A stretch of DNA of 64,000 bases from Marivirga sericea. Lineage in GTDB: Bacteria > Bacteroidota > Bacteroidia > Cytophagales > Cyclobacteriaceae. The DNA lies in assembly GCF_900177665.1 (NCBI RefSeq), contig NZ_FXAW01000001.1, positions 1,007,099 to 1,071,098 on the forward strand, written 5' to 3'. The first letter of the stretch is position 1. Every line of letters starts with the position of its first letter. The translations under genes were made by a program, and so were the position numbers. The notes beneath the pieces are model-generated. The model saw nothing but the letters and a program-made list of their open reading frames with translations. It did not search any database and had not been told where the DNA came from. This document shows, one piece after another, positions 18,481-29,057 of the stretch.

Positions 18481-20400
18481 CTATACTTTATCAAAAAGTA
18501 GTTTAATGGTTGTTCCTTTGTTTTCTTGAGATTCAATATCGATTTTTCCGTCATTCATAGTTAAAAACTCTTGGCATAGCATCAAGCCTAAACCGGTACC
18601 AGACTCCCCTTCGGTTCCTTTCATGCTATATTTACTGTCCAGTTTAAAAAGATTATTTTTGATTTCTTCTGGCATGCCTACACCATTGTCCTCAACAATT
18701 ATTATAACCTTCTTATTTTCTTGTTTCCCTGTAATTTTAATCACACCATCAGCTCTGGTAAATTTCACAGCATTGTTAAGTAAATTCCTAATAATAAATT
18801 CCAACTGATTAGGATCCACTTTAATTTTAAGATCTGATTCAAAAGAGGAAAACATCTTAATCTGCTTGTTAGCCGCAATATCCGTAAATAATGTAGTAAT
18901 ATTTTCTAAGCTGTTTCGAACATCAACGATAGATTGATCTGCTCCTACATCACCCATTTGTAGTCTGGCCCAGCTGATCAAGTTATCCGCCATTTTGATA
19001 GTGCCATTTAAGGAATCTCTGGTCATCTGTGTCATTTCTATTATCTCTTCCTTTTTTAAGCGGTCTATACGACTTAACATCAAATCAGAGAGGCCTTTCA
19101 GATTATTTAAAGGAGCTTTAATATCATGCGCAACTATTCCAAAAAATTTATCTTTTGTGAAGTTAAGGCTCTCCAGCCGTAACTTTTGACTTTCGATAGT
19201 CTTTTGCTGTTTTGCAAGTATTTTAGTTTTTCGAACATTGAGTATCAGCGACCAAATTAAAATCATAATTATGACGGAAATTAAAATGATGCTGATGTAA
19301 GCCAGCTGCAACTTACTCTCTTGCAATAAATTTGATTCTTCTAATTCATCCCTCTCCTTTTGTAAATTATGAGCATCTTCCACAGAGCTAATCAACTTAT
19401 AGCGATCCTCTGCTTGCTTTGATCTTTTCTTTTGAAGTAATTCCTGATATCTTTTCCCGTAAGATTTGGCTGAGTCCTGCTGCCCGGTATCCACATAGTA
19501 TCTTGTCAACTTTAACAAAATATCTCCTAATTCTTCAGAAAGTAAGCTAACACTACTATAATCAATAGCTTTACGCAAGTAATTCAGCATTGCTTCATAG
19601 TTTTGATTTCTCTCCTCCACATTCGCTAGGTTAATCAAAGCCCCTACAGTCGCTAACTTTTGAGAATTTTCACCTAACTGCTCAGAAATATTTAATACTT
19701 TATTAAAATACTCCCTGCCCAACTGTTCATTACCTAATGCTATCTGTAATTTCCCCATCACATTATAGCATGAGGACAATACAGATAAATTCTTGACCCT
19801 TCGATTGATTTCTATCGATTCTAATGCTAGTTCTTCACATTCCTTATATTTCTCAAAATCTAAATAGGATTCACTTAAATTATGAGTAGCAATTCCGATC
19901 CTAGCTTGATTTCCTAGGCTACGAAAGATTTCCAGAGATTTTTGGTGATAAAATATCTGTTTCTCAATAAGTCCTAATCGTTTATAGTAATGTCCCATTG
20001 AAGTATAGACATTCCCTATTCCTAGAGCATCTTCTTTCTCTTCGAAAATATCAAGTGCCGATAAAAAAAACTCCATGCTTTGGTAATAATTGTCATTTTG
20101 AGCATAGACACTGCCCAAAATCCTGTAAGCATTTGCAACCCCATTTAAGTCATTCATTTGATTGGATAACTTTAGGGCCATTTCAGCATTTTCAATTGAT
20201 TTAACAGGATTAACGAATGAGTATTCTCTTGCTAAAATATTGTGTATCTTTATTCTATTTGAATTACTAAGTTGATTATTAAGAAGAGAGTCCTCTACTT
20301 GAGAAATATTTTGCGACCACAAACTCGTGCTAATAGTAAGGAGAAAGAGCAAATATGCGGATTTCATAAAAACATATTTCGATTTCACTTTCGACATCAA
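18481..20400 (-). CDS. TPR-containing sensor histidine kinase
   Basis: 639 aa. A signal peptide (SAYLLFLLTISTSLWSQ) leads a periplasmic region of about six TPR-like repeats to residue 330 (for example AYRILGSVYAQNDNYYQSMEF). A coiled-coil stretch, one transmembrane helix (about 362-385) and a cytoplasmic kinase follow. The H-box is FGIVAHDIKAPLNNL with His at the phosphorylation site; the ATPase domain has N, G1 (DNGVGMPEE) and G2 (GTGLGLMLCQ) boxes. No receiver or output domain is fused and no response regulator gene is adjacent, so it is an orphan kinase of unknown stimulus. Confidence 0.88.
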   Translation of the reverse strand: MMSKVKSKYVFMKSAYLLFLLTISTSLWSQNISQVEDSLLNNQLSNSNRIKIHNILAREYSFVNPVKSIENAEMALKLSNQMNDLNGVANAYRILGSVYAQNDNYYQSMEFFLSALDIFEEKEDALGIGNVYTSMGHYYKRLGLIEKQIFYHQKSLEIFRSLGNQARIGIATHNLSESYLDFEKYKECEELALESIEINRRVKNLSVLSSCYNVMGKLQIALGNEQLGREYFNKVLNISEQLGENSQKLATVGALINLANVEERNQNYEAMLNYLRKAIDYSSVSLLSEELGDILLKLTRYYVDTGQQDSAKSYGKRYQELLQKKRSKQAEDRYKLISSVEDAHNLQKERDELEESNLLQESKLQLAYISIILISVIIMILIWSLILNVRKTKILAKQQKTIESQKLRLESLNFTKDKFFGIVAHDIKAPLNNLKGLSDLMLSRIDRLKKEEIIEMTQMTRDSLNGTIKMADNLISWARLQMGDVGADQSIVDVRNSLENITTLFTDIAANKQIKMFSSFESDLKIKVDPNQLEFIIRNLLNNAVKFTRADGVIKITGKQENKKVIIIVEDNGVGMPEEIKNNLFKLDSKYSMKGTEGESGTGLGLMLCQEFLTMNDGKIDIESQENKGTTIKLLFDKV

Positions 20401-20531
20401 AATTATTTATATATTAAAGTTTAGGCGCAGAATGAAAGCATTCTAAGATACTAAATTAAGAATATAATTTTTTAGTTGTAGTAAACATACAAAAATCAGC
20501 TCGGATCAAACATAAAAATTATCCAAATACT

Positions 20532-21314
20532 ATGAAAAAATTTATAGGAATTATCAATCTACTCTCTGTAATCGCTATCGTCTATTGGAATTATGTTGTC
20601 AGCACAGGAGTTATAAATGGCAATAAGATGGGCCAACTGAGTGATGAAATCAACAGCCTCTTTACACCTGCTGGTTATGCATTTTCTATCTGGGGTATTA
20701 TCTACATAGGATTGTTCATTAATGCCGTTTGGTACTTAATTCAAGCCTTCAAGAATAAATATCAGGAAACTTTAACCCAGCAAAGCATTTGGTTGACAGT
20801 AGCCAATATTGCTTCAGGCTTTTGGTTGTGGGCTTGGCTAAATGAAAGTTTTTTAGTTTCCGTTATATTCATGTTAATTATTTTAAGGGCTCTAATGCGA
20901 GCAGTAGTTAGACTTAAAATGGAAAAATGGGATGCTCCAGCCTCAATTATAGGTTTTGTCTGGTGGCCGATCTGTTTATATAGCGGATGGATTACAGTAG
21001 CCACCGTTACGAACATTGCAGCCTATCTGAAAACGGAGAACTTCAGTTTGTTCTTTTCTGAAGAAGTGTGGACCATTATAATGATATTGATTACAACAGC
21101 CCTTTTTCTGTATTTTCTTTATACACGATACATGCGTGAATTCAATGCAGTAGCGGTTTGGGCTTTAATTGCGATCGCAGTTCGGCATTGGGAAGGTTTT
21201 CAGTCGATAGCTTATACAGCTATAGCTTGCGCAGTTTTGATCATGGTTTTATCACTTATTCAAGGATTTAAGTTTAGGAAGACTAATCCATTTGTACCGG
21301 CTTTTTTAAAGTAA
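20532..21314 (+). CDS. TspO/MBR-like Trp-rich membrane protein
   Basis: 260 aa, seven or eight hydrophobic segments with many tryptophans. FTPAGYAFSIWGIIYIGL is the typical early signature of the tryptophan-rich sensory protein-like family, and WDAPASIIGFVWWPICLYSGWI lies in the middle. True TspO proteins (about 160 aa, five helices) bind porphyrins and help control redox-linked genes; this longer version is a relative whose ligand is not known. It is divergent from the histidine kinase gene with 131 bases between; whether the two are linked in function is open. Confidence 0.7.
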   Translation: MKKFIGIINLLSVIAIVYWNYVVSTGVINGNKMGQLSDEINSLFTPAGYAFSIWGIIYIGLFINAVWYLIQAFKNKYQETLTQQSIWLTVANIASGFWLWAWLNESFLVSVIFMLIILRALMRAVVRLKMEKWDAPASIIGFVWWPICLYSGWITVATVTNIAAYLKTENFSLFFSEEVWTIIMILITTALFLYFLYTRYMREFNAVAVWALIAIAVRHWEGFQSIAYTAIACAVLIMVLSLIQGFKFRKTNPFVPAFLK

Positions 21315-21376
21315 AGAAGTCCGGAGCGAGTTCCATTGTTTTTACGAAGCTAGCCTCAAGTGCTCTCTTTTCCTTT

Positions 21377-21907
21377 CTACTGCAGTTCAATTTTATCGAT
21401 CATCAGGCGGAAGCTTTCTTTTCTTTTATTGCCAATCAAGAAGGTAACTTCTTCAATGGCATCAGCTGAAAAATTGGACATATTGAGCTTTCGACCTCTA
21501 AAAGAAGGATACATTTCCGTGAGCGGGATTACGATTTCTTCCCATTCGCCAGAGGTAGTAAACTGTTTGATGTACGAATAGTAATCACGCTGGCTAGCTT
21601 TTATCCTAAACTGATAATCCTTACCATCACCTTTCAACTTAATCACTACTTTTGTGTAGCCTTCAACACTCATCTTAGCAAAATCATGGCGAACAGATGA
21701 AAAGCCTCCATTATTTTCTGTAGTTACATATCCAGCGAACACTCCATGACCATCCTCGGATAATTGAAAGCTTCCGTCAGATCTTCCTCCCATGACGGTA
21801 TCATCCACCACTTGCCAACTATTTAGGTTTTTGTCCTTATTAAAATCAAATATCATTTTGGTATTCATAAAAAATAGGATTAGACTTAAAGTTACTATTC
21901 TGATCAT
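21377..21907 (-). CDS. CIA30 family protein
   Basis: 176 aa. After a hydrophobic N-terminus (residues 3-15), MIFDFNKDKNLNSWQVVDDTVMGGRSDGSF and GYVTTENNGGFSSVRHDF match the CIA30 (complex I intermediate-associated) family, a beta-sandwich resembling carbohydrate-binding modules. The start could also be the ATG at residue 14 or 18, which would give a cytosolic protein without a signal. The family is linked to assembly of complex I in mitochondria; in bacteria the role is unknown. It is convergent with the TspO-like gene. Confidence 0.78.
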   Translation of the reverse strand: MIRIVTLSLILFFMNTKMIFDFNKDKNLNSWQVVDDTVMGGRSDGSFQLSEDGHGVFAGYVTTENNGGFSSVRHDFAKMSVEGYTKVVIKLKGDGKDYQFRIKASQRDYYSYIKQFTTSGEWEEIVIPLTEMYPSFRGRKLNMSNFSADAIEEVTFLIGNKRKESFRLMIDKIELQ

Positions 21908-22045
21908 AAGAGAGAAGGTTTTGTTATTAGAATTGCAGGAACCAACACATATCTATCATGGCCATTCCGATATGATTAACCCTCTCCTCCTTCGATTTGT
22001 TTAGTGTTGCTGTAATTACTGGCTGGTGCCCTATTTAAACCTGAC

Positions 22046-23113
22046 TTACCTAGTCAATCTAAGCCTTTTACCGGTGGTCTCTCCATCACTTGGTACCTCT
22101 AAATTAATCGTATCTTGGTCGAAACTGATAACTTCCCACTCCGCATCATTTAATAGTGAGAAGCTTGTCTCATCTTCATCAAAATCAAATTCCAAAACGG
22201 CAGGTGCATCAGCGGCATCTAATTCCCATTCTCCCTCAAATGTATTATCCTCGCTTGAGGCAATCACTGTTAAATCACTTCTGAAGTCTAAGGTAAAGCC
22301 CTCGTACAAAGCGGTCATGTTGGTTCCATCTTCAAATAAATCTATTTTCCATACTGAATTTACTAAAAGCTGGCCTAAGTCCGTTAAAACATCCTCATCA
22401 AAATCTACTATATCTTGCTCATCGCAAGCTCCCTCAACCAAGCGGATGCGCTCAAGCAGCTGTTGGTTATCTTCAACAACAGTGACCTCAGCTTGCTGGT
22501 CTATTAGGCTTATGGGGTATTCGATACTAATCACTTGGTCAGGATCATTAAAAACCCTATACATCTCTTTATCAGAGGCGATTGATGCTGTAGTTACTGA
22601 TTCCGTACGATTATTGAAAATCGAAAGTGTGATAGGATAAATAAAATCTATGCACTCTATATCCGCATCATCTCCACCTTCAATACAATTATCTTGAATG
22701 TCATCTAAATCGTCAGAGCTGGACAAAACTACCGCTGTATGATCGGATAGCAATACGTTAATTGGATAAATCCACTCAATGTCTAATGCCTCCACACCAA
22801 AGGCCAAAACTTCTTCGATGGAATTAAAAGTGACTTCTACATAGTCGTCATCATCTTCAATAGTATCATCCTCGTCCTCGTCCTCATCATAAAGACCGCT
22901 GATAGGGAAAATTACGGTTGTGCAACTAGATAGGTCAATAATATTATCCGCTGATCCATCAAGTGACGCTACTTGGACAATAAAATCCGATAACTCAGAT
23001 GCGGGCAAGATCGAATTTTCGCTATTTACCTCTATCTCTGGCTCTATTTCTTCCTGACAAGCTGATAGCATCAGCACAGCACTTATCGACACCAAATAAA
23101 ATAATATCTTCAT
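22046..23113 (-). CDS. Acidic lipoprotein with repeated YPI motifs
   Basis: About 355 aa from the ATG at 23113, giving MKILFYLVSISAVLMLSACQEE with a good lipobox. An ATG 24 bases upstream is open but would fall within about ten bases of the predicted promoter element, so I prefer the later one. The mature protein is very acidic, with an Asp/Glu tract DEDEDEDDTIEDDDD. FPI/YPI segments recur (FPISGLYDE, IYPINVLLSD, IYPITLSIFNN, EYPISLIDQ), suggesting tandem beta-rich repeats. The last 100 residues (WELDAADAPAVLEFDF) look like a separate lipocalin-like beta domain. Function is unknown; the promoter-like element ties it to the sigma/FecR/TonB locus. Confidence 0.75.
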   Translation of the reverse strand: MKILFYLVSISAVLMLSACQEEIEPEIEVNSENSILPASELSDFIVQVASLDGSADNIIDLSSCTTVIFPISGLYDEDEDEDDTIEDDDDYVEVTFNSIEEVLAFGVEALDIEWIYPINVLLSDHTAVVLSSSDDLDDIQDNCIEGGDDADIECIDFIYPITLSIFNNRTESVTTASIASDKEMYRVFNDPDQVISIEYPISLIDQQAEVTVVEDNQQLLERIRLVEGACDEQDIVDFDEDVLTDLGQLLVNSVWKIDLFEDGTNMTALYEGFTLDFRSDLTVIASSEDNTFEGEWELDAADAPAVLEFDFDEDETSFSLLNDAEWEVISFDQDTINLEVPSDGETTGKRLRLTR

Positions 23114-23146
23114 CAAGAGAGAATCAAATTTTTCCATTATAACTAT

Positions 23147-23175
23147 AAAACAGATAGAAGGTAAAAAACCCTACC
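23147..23175 (-). promoter_or_regulatory. Predicted ECF-sigma promoter element, copy 1
   Basis: On the minus strand: GGTAGGG, then 18 bases ending in ATCTG, then TTTT. The same layout (GGTAGGG, 18 bases, TTTT) occurs before fecR and before the lipoprotein pair at 27.5-29 kb. It lies 33 bases before the preferred start of the acidic lipoprotein gene. Two-box spacing of this size is what an extracytoplasmic-function sigma factor would recognise. Confidence 0.6.
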
Positions 23176-23409
23176 AATATCTAAATTTTTTCTCAAAAAT
23201 AGTGTGAAAGGTTTTATTTGCATTCCGAAAGTAGTTGCCAAATTACGTATAACTAATGTAAAAGCATCATCTTTGCGCTCATGAAAATCCGCAGACGTAA
23301 TTCACCCAACTACGGAAAATATAGAAAAGGAAAATTTTATCATCAATTTGTCAAATACACGGGATAGTATATTAGGCAAAATATTGATATCTTCATCCAT
23401 CAGGTAATT

Positions 23410-23928
23410 ATGGCAAAAAAGGATATTGGTGTATGCGATGAGAGCACCTTCAATGAGGTGTTCAGAAAGAACGGAACTGAGCTGTTCAATTTTCTTCATT
23501 TCAAATATAGAGATGAGGATGAAGCGAAAGATCTTGTGCAGGAAGTATTTGGCAAGCTATGGGAAAATTGCGAGAAAGTCAGTGTTGAAAAATCGAAAGC
23601 TTATCTGTTTGTAGTGGCTAATAATTTGATGAAAAATGTGCTCTCAAAAAAGAGTACTGCATTGAAACACCAAGAGTATGTAAAAACAAAAGAAGCTTCC
23701 ACTGAAACTCCTCACTATATTTTGGAATCGTCTGAATTTGAAGGTCAATTAAACCAAGCACTTTCGGAACTGCCAGAAGAGCAAAGATTAACGTTATTGC
23801 TCAAAAGGATTGAAGGAAAAAAGCAAAGAGAAATCGCTGAGATGTTGGGTATCTCAGAAAAAGCAGTTGAAAAACGCTTATTCAAGGCGATGAAGCACTT
23901 AAGAAAGAGATTGGGAAATATATTATGA
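23410..23928 (+). CDS. ECF RNA polymerase sigma factor (FecI-like)
   Basis: 172 aa. Region 2 is seen in FNEVFRKNGTELFNFLHFKYRDEDEAKDLVQEVFGKLWE (about 15-55), and region 4 in LSELPEEQRLTLLLKRIEGKKQREIAEMLGISEKAVEKRLFKAMKHLRK (about 118-168), with the helix-turn-helix that reads the -35 element. There is no region 3, as expected for ECF factors. The next genes are fecR and a TonB-dependent receptor, the classic cell-surface signalling trio, so it is probably released by FecR when the receptor binds its ligand. Its likely target is the three-copy element described here. Confidence 0.93.
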   Translation: MAKKDIGVCDESTFNEVFRKNGTELFNFLHFKYRDEDEAKDLVQEVFGKLWENCEKVSVEKSKAYLFVVANNLMKNVLSKKSTALKHQEYVKTKEASTETPHYILESSEFEGQLNQALSELPEEQRLTLLLKRIEGKKQREIAEMLGISEKAVEKRLFKAMKHLRKRLGNIL

Positions 23929-23945
23929 TTTTAATTGCTAAAATT

Positions 23946-23974
23946 GGTAGGGATTTTCGGGTGATTTCGGTTTT
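23946..23974 (+). promoter_or_regulatory. Predicted ECF-sigma promoter element, copy 2
   Basis: GGTAGGG, 18 bases (ATTTTCGGGTGATTTCGG), then TTTT, located 20 bases before the fecR start. It matches the copies at 23147-23175 and 29058-29086 in both boxes and in spacing, so fecR and the receptor gene probably have their own promoter separate from the sigma gene. Confidence 0.6.
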
Positions 23975-23994
23975 CTATTTATAAGACGAGAACT

Positions 23995-24903
23995 ATGCAG
24001 AATGAAGAATTAATAAAAAAATGGCTAAATGATGAGCTGACCCCAGCCGAACAAGAAACTTTTGAGGAATCGGAGGAGTATAAACATTTTTCAAAAATCT
24101 GGGATGGACTCGAAGTAGCAAGCCCTCCTTTCTATGATGTAGAAAAGGAGCTCGCGAAATTTAGAGAAAATCAGGCGTCAACCACAAAAGTAATTAAAGT
24201 CTCTTGGACTAAGCGACTTGTGGGTATTGCTGCTTCCTTGCTGTTAGTTTCAGTCCTGTCCTATATTCTATTCCAATTTACCAAACAAAACCAAACGCTT
24301 TCATTCACAGCCGCGCAAGAAGAACTATACCTACCCGATTCGTCTTTAGTCATCTTAAATAAGGGATCCAAACTGAGCTACTCTCCTGAAAATTGGGCTG
24401 CAAAGAGAGCAGTAGAATTGGAAGGTGAAGGTTATTTTAAAGTCAAAACAGGCTCAAAATTTGAAGTTATTGCTGAAGATGGTGTTGTGAGTGTGCTGGG
24501 AACTGCCTTCAACGTCAAACAACGTGCTAGCTTCTTCGAAGTGATTTGCCATGAAGGAAAAGTGCGTGTTGCTACGACTCAAGACACTACCCTACTGACC
24601 CTTGGAAAAGCTTTTCAGCTAGAAGCTCAGAAAGTGCAACTTTTTGAGGTGACAGCACTAGAGCCCAGTTGGCTAAAGGGAGAAAGCTCATTCCATAAAA
24701 CTCCTTTATCTGTAGTGATTGACGAATTAGAAAATCAATATGAAATTTCAGTAGATGCGGACCAAGTATCACTTAAGGGTACGTTTACCGGTAGCTTTCC
24801 TAATGATAATCTGGAACTAGCCTTAGATGCGATTACTGCCCCTGCTGGTTATACTTATCAAGTATTAAATGACAAAGTAGTATTCACTAGTGAGAATAAT
24901 TAA
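23995..24903 (+). CDS. FecR-family anti-sigma / sigma regulator
   Basis: 302 aa. The N-terminal about 60 residues (EELIKKWLNDELTPAEQETFEE) form the cytoplasmic sigma-binding part. One membrane helix (about 78-97, LVGIAASLLLVSVLSYILF) is followed by the periplasmic FecR domain (LPDSSLVILNKGSKLSYSP; VELEGEGYFKV; VSVLGTAFNVK) and a C-terminal DUF4974/STN-like segment (ISVDADQVSLKGTFTGSFPNDNLELALDAI). FecR relays the signal from the loaded receptor and controls its sigma factor. It overlaps the receptor gene by 14 bases. Confidence 0.93.
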   Translation: MQNEELIKKWLNDELTPAEQETFEESEEYKHFSKIWDGLEVASPPFYDVEKELAKFRENQASTTKVIKVSWTKRLVGIAASLLLVSVLSYILFQFTKQNQTLSFTAAQEELYLPDSSLVILNKGSKLSYSPENWAAKRAVELEGEGYFKVKTGSKFEVIAEDGVVSVLGTAFNVKQRASFFEVICHEGKVRVATTQDTTLLTLGKAFQLEAQKVQLFEVTALEPSWLKGESSFHKTPLSVVIDELENQYEISVDADQVSLKGTFTGSFPNDNLELALDAITAPAGYTYQVLNDKVVFTSENN

Positions 24904-27412
24904 ACTAACATTTTTTTTATACACTCTACTCCTAGGTTTTGCAATGCCCTCTTTTGCACAAGAATCTTCCCACTTGAGCCTGCGCTCGGTCTTTGAAATC
25001 ATAGAAAATAGCTATGAAGTACGATTTACCTACCTTGACCAAACCATTGATAATTTTACCCTAGAGGCTCCCCCAAAAAATTTCAGCCTATCACAAACGC
25101 TTGACTACCTCAAAAAAAAGACCAATTTAAGCTACGTTTTACTTGAAGATGGATACATCTCCGTACGTTTACCGAAACCATCCTCCACCATTTGTGGGTT
25201 TCTAGTTGATGAGGAAAGTAAAAGCCCTATTTCAGACGCACTCATATACAGAGCGGAGCAACGCACCACTACTGACCAAAACGGTTATTTTGAATTAGAA
25301 AATGGCCTTGAACAAGAATCCATCTATGCAAGGCATATCAACTACGGCACGCGTAAGATAGCCGCTGAAAATGCAGCAGGAGAATGTGCCACTATATTTC
25401 TCTCTGCAAGCATCATCAATTTAGAGGAGATCGTGATCCAAAACTATATCACCAAAGGGATCAGCAAACAAAAAAACGGGACTATCAAAATTGATGTTCA
25501 AAACACAGAAATACTGCCTGGCCTTACCGAGGCCGATGTCCTGTTTAGCTTGCAGAACTTACCCGGTATCCAAAGCAGCAAGGAGAATGTAACCGACATC
25601 AACATAAGAGGTGGAACTAATGATCAAAACCTCATTCTTTGGGATGGGGTAAGAATGTACCAAACTGGTCATTTCTTTGGCTTGATTTCCGCCATGAACC
25701 CGCATATTGTTGATCAAGCTTCGCTTACTAAAAACGGAACTTCAGCATCACTTGGAGAAGGGGTTTCTGGAACCATCCAAGTTGAAACGAAAAAAGCAAC
25801 TCCAAAAGATTTGCAGATGGAACTTGGCAGTAACCTCATCAATAGTGACCTAGTACTGCAAAGCCCTCTCGGAAAAAAATCCTCCTTATTGCTGGCTTCT
25901 AGGCAATCGTTGAATGGTCTTTTTACCACCCCTACCTACAGCCAATATTTCGACCGAGCTTTCAGAGGCACTGACGTAATCAATGAAACAACTGCATCGC
26001 CTGTCGTCAATTCTGATGAACGATTTCGCTTTTATGACTTGGCGTTTAAAATACAACATGAGTTCTCTGCAGCGGACAAATTGCAAGTAGGATTTCTGGC
26101 AGTAGGGAATTCCTTGGAGTATCAAGAAAATATCACCACAGACAGCAGCCAGATTGCTAGAATCAGCAATTTGGACCAAAACAGCATTTTAGGACATATA
26201 AAATATCAGCGACTCTGGTCTGATAAGTTTAAAACAACATTTTTTGCTTCCGTATCGGATTATACGCAACAATCCATCAATTATGATGTGCTCAATGATC
26301 AAGAACATGTGCTGGACAACGAAATCTTAGAAACTGCACTGAAAGTAGACGGTACCTACTTTATCAGCAATCAGTTGGATCTGACCGCTGGCATTCAAAT
26401 TCAAGAAACGGGTATTCTCAATTTTCGCGACATTAATACGCCCGATTTTACATTATTGAGCAAAGAAGTACTGCAGACAAGCAGCTTTTTCTTGGAAGCA
26501 AATTCGAGCCCTTTTAGCGGAAGCCATCTCAATCTTGGGCTAAGGGCCAACTACTTTGGTAAGTTTGACAGATTGAGAGTAGAGCCCCGATTATCTTTCT
26601 TACAAGAAATAGGCCGTCACCTATCCGTAGAGGTACAGGGAGAAATGAAAAGTCAAACGACAGTTCAAGTCATCGATTTCCAGACGGATTTCCTAGGGGT
26701 TGAGAATAGAAAATGGGAATTGGTAAATGAAGAGGATATACCCTTGCTCACGAGCAGCCAGCTGTCCCTTGGGTTGAATTACCAAAGAGATCATTTGCTA
26801 CTTACTGTAGAAGGATTTACCAAACAGGTGGATGGCGTCATTACCTCAAGTCAGGGCTTTCTTAACCAGTTTCAATACGAACGCGCTCCTGGCAGCTATA
26901 CTGCGCATGGCTTAGAGTTCTTGATTAATCCTAGATTTGGACGCTTTAACAGCTGGGCTACCTATTCTTATTTAAATAGCGATTACTCCTTCTCCGATTT
27001 AATTCCCCCGGTTTTTAGGAATAATTTTGACATTACGCATAACTTATCACTGGGCCTTAGTTATAAGGTAGACAGGCTTGAGCTTTCTTCCGGACTAAAT
27101 TTCCGATCTGGCTTACCCTTCACTAATGCTTTAGACTTCGACCAGAATCAACAAGAGATCATCTATGACTCACCCAACACAGGAACGCTTGCTCCTTACT
27201 TTCGGCTTGACTTTTCAGCAAAATATCATTTCGATATTTCGGCTAAACTTAGGGCAGATGTTGGCTTAGCACTTTGGAACTTGACAAATCGAGACAATGT
27301 GATTGCTTCCTTTTATCAGTATGCGGATGAGGAAATTCGCAGAAATAATCAAACCGCACTAGGCCTTACTCCTAACTTGACGCTTCGGCTTTATTACAAT
27401 AAGAATAGTTAA
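24890..27412 (+). CDS. TonB-dependent outer-membrane receptor with STN signalling domain
   Basis: 840 aa, starting at a GTG inside fecR (RIIKLTFFLYTLLLGFAMPSFAQ, a clear signal peptide). Order of parts: STN signalling domain (about 28-100), carboxypeptidase-regulatory-like beta domain (about 107-175), plug (about 190-300; LPGIQSSKENVTDINIRGG, LILWDGVRMYQTGH), then a 22-strand barrel to the C-terminus. The STN domain contacts FecR, so this receptor both imports a ligand and reports it. There is no SusD partner, which argues against a polysaccharide locus of the usual type. The ligand cannot be inferred. Confidence 0.93.
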   Translation: MRIIKLTFFLYTLLLGFAMPSFAQESSHLSLRSVFEIIENSYEVRFTYLDQTIDNFTLEAPPKNFSLSQTLDYLKKKTNLSYVLLEDGYISVRLPKPSSTICGFLVDEESKSPISDALIYRAEQRTTTDQNGYFELENGLEQESIYARHINYGTRKIAAENAAGECATIFLSASIINLEEIVIQNYITKGISKQKNGTIKIDVQNTEILPGLTEADVLFSLQNLPGIQSSKENVTDINIRGGTNDQNLILWDGVRMYQTGHFFGLISAMNPHIVDQASLTKNGTSASLGEGVSGTIQVETKKATPKDLQMELGSNLINSDLVLQSPLGKKSSLLLASRQSLNGLFTTPTYSQYFDRAFRGTDVINETTASPVVNSDERFRFYDLAFKIQHEFSAADKLQVGFLAVGNSLEYQENITTDSSQIARISNLDQNSILGHIKYQRLWSDKFKTTFFASVSDYTQQSINYDVLNDQEHVLDNEILETALKVDGTYFISNQLDLTAGIQIQETGILNFRDINTPDFTLLSKEVLQTSSFFLEANSSPFSGSHLNLGLRANYFGKFDRLRVEPRLSFLQEIGRHLSVEVQGEMKSQTTVQVIDFQTDFLGVENRKWELVNEEDIPLLTSSQLSLGLNYQRDHLLLTVEGFTKQVDGVITSSQGFLNQFQYERAPGSYTAHGLEFLINPRFGRFNSWATYSYLNSDYSFSDLIPPVFRNNFDITHNLSLGLSYKVDRLELSSGLNFRSGLPFTNALDFDQNQQEIIYDSPNTGTLAPYFRLDFSAKYHFDISAKLRADVGLALWNLTNRDNVIASFYQYADEEIRRNNQTALGLTPNLTLRLYYNKNS

Positions 27413-27428
27413 TAAGCTATAAACAAAA

Positions 27429-27453
27429 AAAAGGAGCCTTATCAGCTCCTTTT
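27429..27453. terminator. Bidirectional terminator between receptor and lipoprotein genes
   Basis: AAAAGGAGC and GCTCCTTTT pair perfectly over 9 bp around a 7-base loop, with A-rich sequence on the left and T-rich on the right. It sits between two convergent genes and can serve both. Confidence 0.85.
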
Positions 27454-27482
27454 AGTTCTTCTTGCTTAGATTTTAAATAATC

Positions 27483-28265
<783 letters not shown>

Positions 28266-28313
28266 GGTTCTTATTATTTAAAAATATTTAAAATATGTAT
28301 TCGTACTATAATT

Positions 28314-28991
28314 TTATTCAAAAACAGCTTGCGTGGCCACGTCCAATCTATCCGCAACAGCATCGAAAATTGATGCATTGCTAGAAGAGCTTATCACGAT
28401 CACACCCTCTGTAAGCCTAGCTTCGTCCAATTGATAGGCAGCAATATCACTGAACCAATCTAAGGCATCGAAAGTAATCTTCCCTACAAGGTCGGCTCCG
28501 TCTACAATAGCCACACTGGCCGCGTTCGCTTCAAATACTTCACCACTGTTGAACTCAAAGCGAAGGGGAATATCAGCACCATCAGAATGGGTATAGGTTC
28601 CTTCAATGACTACAGAAGGTTCAGCACCATCATCTTGTAACTCTATTCCAAGATTAACACTTGTGTAATTTCCTGCCGGGACTTCAATCACCACCTCAGG
28701 GCTCACAGATCCAGTTGCATAATCAATCTCCGCAATCTGCTCGATAGTCCTGCTTACTGACTGATCCGTAGTCTCCCCATCAAAAACGACTTCACGAATA
28801 GTGATGGTACCACTCGTAAATCTAAGTTCATTGGCATTGATCATTCGAGCCTCAGCAACTCCTGCAGTGGAGCTTGTGGTTGAAACCTCCAATTTAATGC
28901 GGCCACCTGTTGCATCTTCATCATTGCAGCTTGTCAATAGAAGAGCCATTGAAAGACTAAAACCTAACACTAAAAACTTTCGCATTTTCAT
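28314..28991 (-). CDS. Lipoprotein, possibly DUF4382-like
   Basis: 225 aa with a signal and lipobox (ALLLTSC near residue 22). The mature region begins GGRIKLEVSTTSS and continues with alternating beta segments (LRFTSGTITIREVVFDGE; VPAGNYTSVNLGIEL; IPLRFEFNSGEVFEA), which recalls DUF4382 and similar Bacteroidota surface lipoproteins; I am not certain of the family. It is the first of two lipoprotein genes on this strand and has the promoter-like element upstream, which points to control by the neighbouring sigma factor. Confidence 0.7.
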   Translation of the reverse strand: MKMRKFLVLGFSLSMALLLTSCNDEDATGGRIKLEVSTTSSTAGVAEARMINANELRFTSGTITIREVVFDGETTDQSVSRTIEQIAEIDYATGSVSPEVVIEVPAGNYTSVNLGIELQDDGAEPSVVIEGTYTHSDGADIPLRFEFNSGEVFEANAASVAIVDGADLVGKITFDALDWFSDIAAYQLDEARLTEGVIVISSSSNASIFDAVADRLDVATQAVFE

Positions 28992-29057
28992 AATTCTTTT
29001 TTTTGTTTTATACCTAGTTTAGATGAAGTGCATCCTATTGCGAGCACTACATCCATA

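Noticed and set aside
22026-22640. 204-codon plus-strand frame rich in Ser
   Set aside because: It is the antisense shadow of the acidic lipoprotein gene: GAT/GAA codons read backwards give Ser-rich frames.
24890-27412. SusC-type polysaccharide-uptake locus
   Set aside because: No SusD gene and no glycoside hydrolases are adjacent; STN domain plus FecR and sigma point to cell-surface signalling instead.
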